DNA of 8,075 bases from Planctomycetota bacterium. GTDB lineage: Bacteria > Planctomycetota > Phycisphaerae > UBA1845 > CAIVHJ01. Both the position numbers and the translations under genes were made by a program. Where the stretch lies: assembly GCA_022573485.1 (NCBI GenBank), contig JACZTW010000181.1, positions 1-8,075 of the forward strand, given 5' to 3'. The number at the start of each line of letters is the position of its first letter. The stretch's first letter is position 1. Under the pieces are notes generated by a model. It ran no database searches and was not told the DNA's origin. It worked only from the letters and a program-made list of their open reading frames with translations. This document shows positions 5,601-8,075 of the stretch, piece after piece.

Positions 5601-7229
5601 AGCCGGCTCGACGATTGGCTTGAACGCTATGAAACTGCCGGCGAGCTGACATTGGATTGGGATCTGAGCTATGACGGTGCGCGCTGGGCATTGACCGGCT
5701 TGGCAAACGCGACGGACCTAGCCTTCACCGCACCCCCGCAGTTCACGAAGCCGGCAGGACTGCCCGCTGAATTCGAGATCGAAGCCGGCATCGTGCCCGG
5801 CTCAAGTACGGCGTCGCCGACCACGCTGAAGCTGCGCCTGTGCGAACTTCGCGTCAGTGAAATGTCGGCGTCGGTCAACGGAACACTCGTCGCGCATTCG
5901 GCCCGCAATTTGCTCGAAAAAGCTGAGGCAGCCGATCTCGTGGTGACGTTCGATGCGCCCGATCTGTCCCAACTGGTCCAGGTCTGGCCCGGCCTCTCGG
6001 ACGCGGAATTGAGTGGACACCTGCGTCTCGCGGCAGCACTCGCTGCGGACAACGCCGGCTGGTCCGTGGATTCGGCCATGCTGGACATGAACGAAGTCCG
6101 AGTCTCCGCCGGCGATTCGGACTTGTCCGCGGATGGCATCGTGCAATACGATCAGGGGCGTTGGCGCAGCGATTCGCTGGAACTGCAAGCTGGATCATGG
6201 CGTGCTCTGCTGGCGGGAGAAGGCTGTCTCGCCGACAGCGGGAATCCACTTCAGCTTGCGGTACGGTTCGGCGAAGTCGATGGCGATCAGGCCACGGCGG
6301 ATCTGCGGAGCCTGATTAGCGATGCGGCGATTTTGTGGGTCCGGGCGACGGGGCACTCGATCACAGGGGCCGATCTCGAAGAAATGCTCCTCGGCGATTC
6401 TCAGTTCGGAGCACTGCACGCTGATGTCGCTCTGCAATTCGATGCTTTGCAGTGGTTTGACTTTGATCGGCGGGTGACTTACCACTTCGATGAAGTCGTG
6501 AGCACCTTGGCCTGCCGGCAGGGCGAATGCGATTGGGAGGTGCGTGGGGGCTATGAGGGCGGGCTAGTGCAGGCGCAAGCCCAGGGAAGGCTGAGTGACC
6601 CTGAAGTGCAAATCGTTCTGACGGAGGCATTATCGACTGAGCATATCCGAATGTTGCTGCGCGCCGCCTATCCGGGTCTGGAACCCACGGGCACGGTCGA
6701 TTATAGCCGCATCCCCGGTGCGCCGCCGCAACTGTGGTCGGCCGAGGAGGGCCAGGCGATTGCGTATGGTGAAGTAATCGTTCGCGGAGGCGTGCTGCGC
6801 GGCAAGGCGGGCCAAGGCTGGGTGGCCACGATCTTCCCACGCCTCAATCTGGCCGCCTTCAACTTCGCTCTGATGCACGATTGGTTCACCGAATATGCGG
6901 ACGGCCGCATCCAACATCAAGCCATCTTCCAGGGCAAGTACTACAATCTGTACGCCAGCGGCTGGCAGAACAACGACGCCACGGTTGAGTACCAGATCGG
7001 CATCGACCTGCTGGGCGGTTTGGAAAGTGCCTACTGGGCCACCAGCGGCAGCGGGCGAATCCCTCTGTTTGATAGCGTGACCCGCTTGGGCGATGATGGC
7101 GAAGTGCTGGAGGAAACCGTAAACTACGTGCCGCTTGATTTCGTCAAGGCCATTGTGTGGGGGGCCAACCCCATCCACACCGCCTATATGGCCTTGCGCA
7201 AACGCATTTTGGAGGATGGATCACGTTGA
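2658..7229 (+). CDS. AsmA/YhdP-like large envelope protein
   Basis: The protein has 1523 residues from the ATG at 2658; a GTG directly before it (2655-2657) is an alternative, an in-frame TAG lies at 2643, and no clear ribosome binding site is visible. A basic N-terminus (RRTRRKK) precedes one membrane segment at about residues 18-40. The next 100 residues fit the AsmA N-terminal pattern: NRPVQIESVAFDYSRGLTIK, FRIGRREGFGEG, and a later NEQGALNIADL. The long middle is beta-rich with alternating hydrophobic residues, as expected of the repeating groove of AsmA, TamB and YhdP proteins, which carry phospholipid between membranes. Residues from about 1360 to 1460 (GEVIVRGGVLRG, then TIFPRLNLAAFNF) resemble the AsmA-like C-terminal domain. 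The role in lipid transport is inferred from the family. Three heptamer-repeat segments interrupt it in frame at residues 383-394, 482-509 and 686-709, giving low-complexity Ser/Gln/Leu or Pro/Glu/Ala inserts. Its function here may overlap with TamB. Confidence 0.8.
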   Translation: MSGPDTAPTARRTRRKKILRIGGIVLLLCVLLYLATPWLVPGRWIAATLASRMQRLMNRPVQIESVAFDYSRGLTIKGFRIGRREGFGEGALAEAEELSIPLSRYALARPARLLGHLLGVSAAPFDRIQIRQPQCWAVVNEQGALNIADLNDRGGARLPARLFDITGLTLNFIDLRPSAVDSGSDPQQIVLPMLKCSLTPSTGRVNVEGGPQEEDANVGGRVAVSGDITTPRLSADVPLGGGGSIQWRDLDLRQVPRLFIPFEGVQSLRGFSDGSLEVQISEDLNITFSADVTLHQPTLLLSGGRSWALFEQSSLSIAGRWDPQADYIELSKLKYDAPHAFSLTGRGSRAVVIDPHSDRRTVVALSGRAESLDVLRKRLAVLASVLSPQSSALSFRADGPCEFEFDYARTIQGERYDIRLDATASRIEWGDLVNLPPGEAKRMALTLNHDEAGQWHWRRCNVTIGRSTLEVTGDWPLDSSEQASGVGLQASGASPGARGPKPEARSLEPAPGFGLLHWLRTSSLQLAFETADFAELFDRAPVLSQWLPDVAAQGPGSLRLEFVPRAEGSRFTGHLDLGADAALKVGRELEKKPGMPLSVDYSGLWSADSAGRLENVHIDLHFGPARMVTTGEGADFTIAAELPESKWDREKLLRGTLEASMSTSVEVVAVEHFVSLFPALAERLPDISYQLSAVSGQLSAVSDQLSAISDLGAANQRVLPVLSGDCRVDVSANLASIHGKPVARVHLHAEGNQLAIRAGDAFELRRGDAARFELDYRYDARRSQASEMFGLVAELPGGRLEVVSEWQQADEDNGEPIHDLHAAVKYEDLPTFASHFPVIRRQLESYGLGGAGRLNLEASGRGDTQSWHVQADFTETDLTPTVDGWLKPAGAPLTLALEGRLERDAPGDAAQLLLDNLKCTLGASTIEMTGFTAEFDNFGEFAQFPSEPSVDPDAPPVLRRLRCSAHVAAALDGPWRAQAFNSRLDDWLERYETAGELTLDWDLSYDGARWALTGLANATDLAFTAPPQFTKPAGLPAEFEIEAGIVPGSSTASPTTLKLRLCELRVSEMSASVNGTLVAHSARNLLEKAEAADLVVTFDAPDLSQLVQVWPGLSDAELSGHLRLAAALAADNAGWSVDSAMLDMNEVRVSAGDSDLSADGIVQYDQGRWRSDSLELQAGSWRALLAGEGCLADSGNPLQLAVRFGEVDGDQATADLRSLISDAAILWVRATGHSITGADLEEMLLGDSQFGALHADVALQFDALQWFDFDRRVTYHFDEVVSTLACRQGECDWEVRGGYEGGLVQAQAQGRLSDPEVQIVLTEALSTEHIRMLLRAAYPGLEPTGTVDYSRIPGAPPQLWSAEEGQAIAYGEVIVRGGVLRGKAGQGWVATIFPRLNLAAFNFALMHDWFTEYADGRIQHQAIFQGKYYNLYASGWQNNDATVEYQIGIDLLGGLESAYWATSGSGRIPLFDSVTRLGDDGEVLEETVNYVPLDFVKAIVWGANPIHTAYMALRKRILEDGSR
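3805..3839. repeat. In-frame heptamer array, CTCAGT family
   Basis: Five 7-base units read cctcagt three times, then cctcagc and actcagc. They encode the low-complexity stretch SVLSPQSSALS inside the AsmA-like protein. The family is the same as the right arm at 2600-2611, about 1.2 kb away, and as the reverse of its left arm. Only one orientation is present here, with no nearby partner. Confidence 0.85.
4101..4188. repeat. In-frame palindromic heptamer element, TTCAGGC family
   Basis: The left half has 7-base units caggctt, caggcgt, cgggctt, caggctt (4101-4128). The right half has cccgaag, cctgaag, cccgaag, cctggag (4154-4181). The 27-base arms 4103-4129 and 4157-4183 pair over nearly their whole length, with one mismatch (4113/4173) and one G-T pair; the core 4116-4129 and 4157-4170 is a perfect 14-bp match. 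At the apex CCCCGGG (4138-4144) and CCCGGGG (4147-4153) form another 7-bp stem. The stretch between the outermost paired bases is 81 bases, a multiple of three, and it encodes a Gln/Ala/Ser/Gly then Pro/Lys/Glu/Ala-rich insert with no stop. Confidence 0.85.
4715..4784. repeat. In-frame heptamer array, NNTCAGC family, ten units
   Basis: Ten consecutive units have the invariant last five bases TCAGC and variable first two: ca, ta, ta, gg, gg, ta, gg, ga, tt, ga. The array encodes about three copies of a 7-residue motif of the type QLSAVSD/QLSAISD within the AsmA-like protein. The variation restricted to the first two bases is clear. No inverted arm is seen. Confidence 0.9.
4997..5016. repeat. 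Short perfect palindrome in the AsmA-like gene
   Basis: CAGACGC (4997-5003) pairs perfectly with GCGTCTG (5010-5016) across a six-base loop. It encodes RRSQAS, a hydrophilic patch. It could be a small inserted repeat or chance. Confidence 0.35.
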
Positions 7230-7255
7230 AGGGCGAACAGGCGCGACCCAGGAGC

Positions 7256-7340
7256 CGCGGTCCCGCACCAATTTGGCAAAGAACGTCGTTGTGATTGTGA
7301 CGGGGCGCTCAATGCCAAATTGGTGCGGGATCAGCCCGCG
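7256..7340. repeat. Long inverted repeat in the intergenic region before the UbiD-family gene
   Basis: The arms 7261-7278 and 7313-7330 are perfectly complementary over 18 bp (TCCCGCACCAATTTGGCA and its reverse complement), with a 34-base loop. CGCGG (7256-7260) and CCGCG (7336-7340) add 5 bp across a five-base bulge. It starts 27 bases after the stop of the AsmA-like gene. No T tract follows the right arm and no flanking target duplication was seen. It may be a nonautonomous palindromic element, a rho-independent-like processing signal, or a leader structure of the next gene. The rest of 7230-7404 shows no gene. Confidence 0.85.
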
Positions 7341-7378
7341 TGGACGCTGGCAGGGTCGCAATGCCTCGGCTCCGCGTC

Positions 7379-7401
7379 ATTGAATCGTCACCGATTGAAT
7401 C
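7379..7401. repeat. Short direct repeat just before the UbiD-family start
   Basis: ATTGAATC occurs at 7379-7386 and 7394-7401, a 15-base step, ending 3 bases before the ATG at 7405. It takes the place where a ribosome binding site would be expected, and none is seen. It may be chance or a regulator half-site pair. Confidence 0.3.
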
Positions 7402-7404
7402 ATC

Positions 7405-8075
7405 ATGCCGTACCCCGACCTGCAATCGTATCTTCAAGCACTGGATGAGTACGGTTACCTCAAGCGGGTTTCCGCCGAGGTTGACCCGGTTCTGGAGATC
7501 GGCGCGGTCGCCGATCGCATGAGCAAAATGCCGGCCGCCGACCGCAACGATCCGCCATCGACTGATCCGGTTCACGGCCGACAGGGCGGACATGCGTTGC
7601 TTTTTGAAAACGTGAAAGGCTCAGACCTGCCGGTCGCGATCAACGTCTACGGCAGCTATGAGCGCATGATGATGGCGCTGGGCTGCGCGAACTTCGAGGA
7701 AATGGCGCAGCGAATCGAATCGCTGGTCAAGCCGCAAATGCCCACCACGCTCATCGACAAAATGAAGAAACTGCCCGAGCTGGCCCGGCTGGCCGGCTTC
7801 GCGCCGAAGATCGTCAAGAAGGGCCTGTGCCACGAAGTCGTACACACGGACGACGCTGATCTGACCGCGCTGCCGCTCATTCAATGTTGGCCTCACGACG
7901 GCCGCAGCGGCTACGGCGGCAAGCCCGCAGACGCCGAAGGCGGCACTGCCACCGGCACAGGCCGATACATCACCTTCGGCGGCATCTACACCAAGGATCG
8001 CGACACCGGCGAGCGTAATGTCGGCATGTATCGCGTTCAGCTTTACGACGCCAGGACAATGGCCATGCACTGGCA
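7405..8075 (+). CDS. UbiD-family decarboxylase, partial (N-terminal 223 residues)
   Basis: UbiD enzymes use prenylated FMN, made by a UbiX-type partner, to decarboxylate or carboxylate aromatic and unsaturated acids, for example in quinone synthesis. The gene is cut by the right edge at a CA of the next codon. In-frame TGA codons at 7381 and 7396 fix the start at or after ATG 7405; no Shine-Dalgarno is visible. The N-terminus (DLQSYLQALDEYGYLKRVSAEVDPVLEIGAVADRM in two adjoining parts) matches the family opening. LPLIQCWPHDG and RYITFGGIYTKD follow, then NVGMYR at 205-210, where Asn205 and Arg210 match the metal-binding Asn and catalytic Arg, and MHW with His222. About 17 Gly-rich residues (near 172-190) are inserted between WPHDG and RYITFGG. 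The Glu residues of the active site lie beyond the window. The substrate cannot be told; a menaquinone-related role is plausible, and no UbiX gene is visible. Confidence 0.9.
   Translation, partial: MPYPDLQSYLQALDEYGYLKRVSAEVDPVLEIGAVADRMSKMPAADRNDPPSTDPVHGRQGGHALLFENVKGSDLPVAINVYGSYERMMMALGCANFEEMAQRIESLVKPQMPTTLIDKMKKLPELARLAGFAPKIVKKGLCHEVVHTDDADLTALPLIQCWPHDGRSGYGGKPADAEGGTATGTGRYITFGGIYTKDRDTGERNVGMYRVQLYDARTMAMHW

Noticed and set aside
7261..7330. Standard rho-independent terminator
   Set aside because: The stem is strong but the loop is 34 bases and no run of T follows, so the classic form is not met.
7243..7373. Outer complementary pairs GCGACCC/GGGTCGC and GGAGCC/GGCTCC around the intergenic inverted repeat
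   Set aside because: The two pairs cross rather than nest, so they cannot simply extend the stem; short GC-rich matches like these can arise by chance.

Overview
This looks like a chromosomal stretch from a GC-rich, environmental Gram-negative-type bacterium, most likely of the Planctomycetes or a neighbouring lineage. That placement is inference. It rests on a very large AsmA-like protein, weak or absent Shine-Dalgarno sites before most genes, and many short heptamer repeats inside and between genes, a pattern I recall from predicted proteins of planctomycetes and relatives. No rRNA, tRNA, CRISPR array or transposase gene is visible.

Layout. On the minus strand, reading right to left from 1615: a small protein with an Sm/LSm-like pattern (1310-1615), then galE, UDP-glucose 4-epimerase (324-1310), whose start overlaps the previous stop by one base, then a membrane protein that runs off the left edge (1-231). 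A divergent intergenic region with a bulged hairpin (1698-1732) separates these from the plus-strand genes: an unrecognised single-pass membrane protein (1791-2564) carrying a 7-residue tandem repeat, a 1523-residue AsmA/YhdP-like membrane-anchored protein (2658-7229), and a UbiD-family decarboxylase (7405 to the right edge, cut off). An 18-bp perfect inverted repeat lies between the last two genes.

The most striking content is a set of repeats with 7-base periodicity: NNTTCGT at 245-279, CTCAGTC/GACTGAG at 2541-2611 and 3805-3839, TTCAGGC at 4101-4188, and NNTCAGC at 4715-4784. Three of them sit in frame inside the AsmA-like gene. Two are arranged as inverted repeats that could fold into long hairpins. 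Because 7 and 3 are coprime, each array reads through the same seven codons in any frame. In the strand orientation found inside the big gene those codons lack stops, whereas the opposite orientation contains TGA. At 2562-2564 an opposite-orientation array supplies the stop codon of the upstream gene.

Functionally, galE points to nucleotide-sugar supply for envelope glycans, and the AsmA-like protein points to envelope lipid handling. The UbiD-family enzyme may serve quinone or aromatic-acid metabolism. I see no clear shared pathway beyond a general envelope theme. The novelty is in the repeats and in the Sm-like gene coupled to galE.
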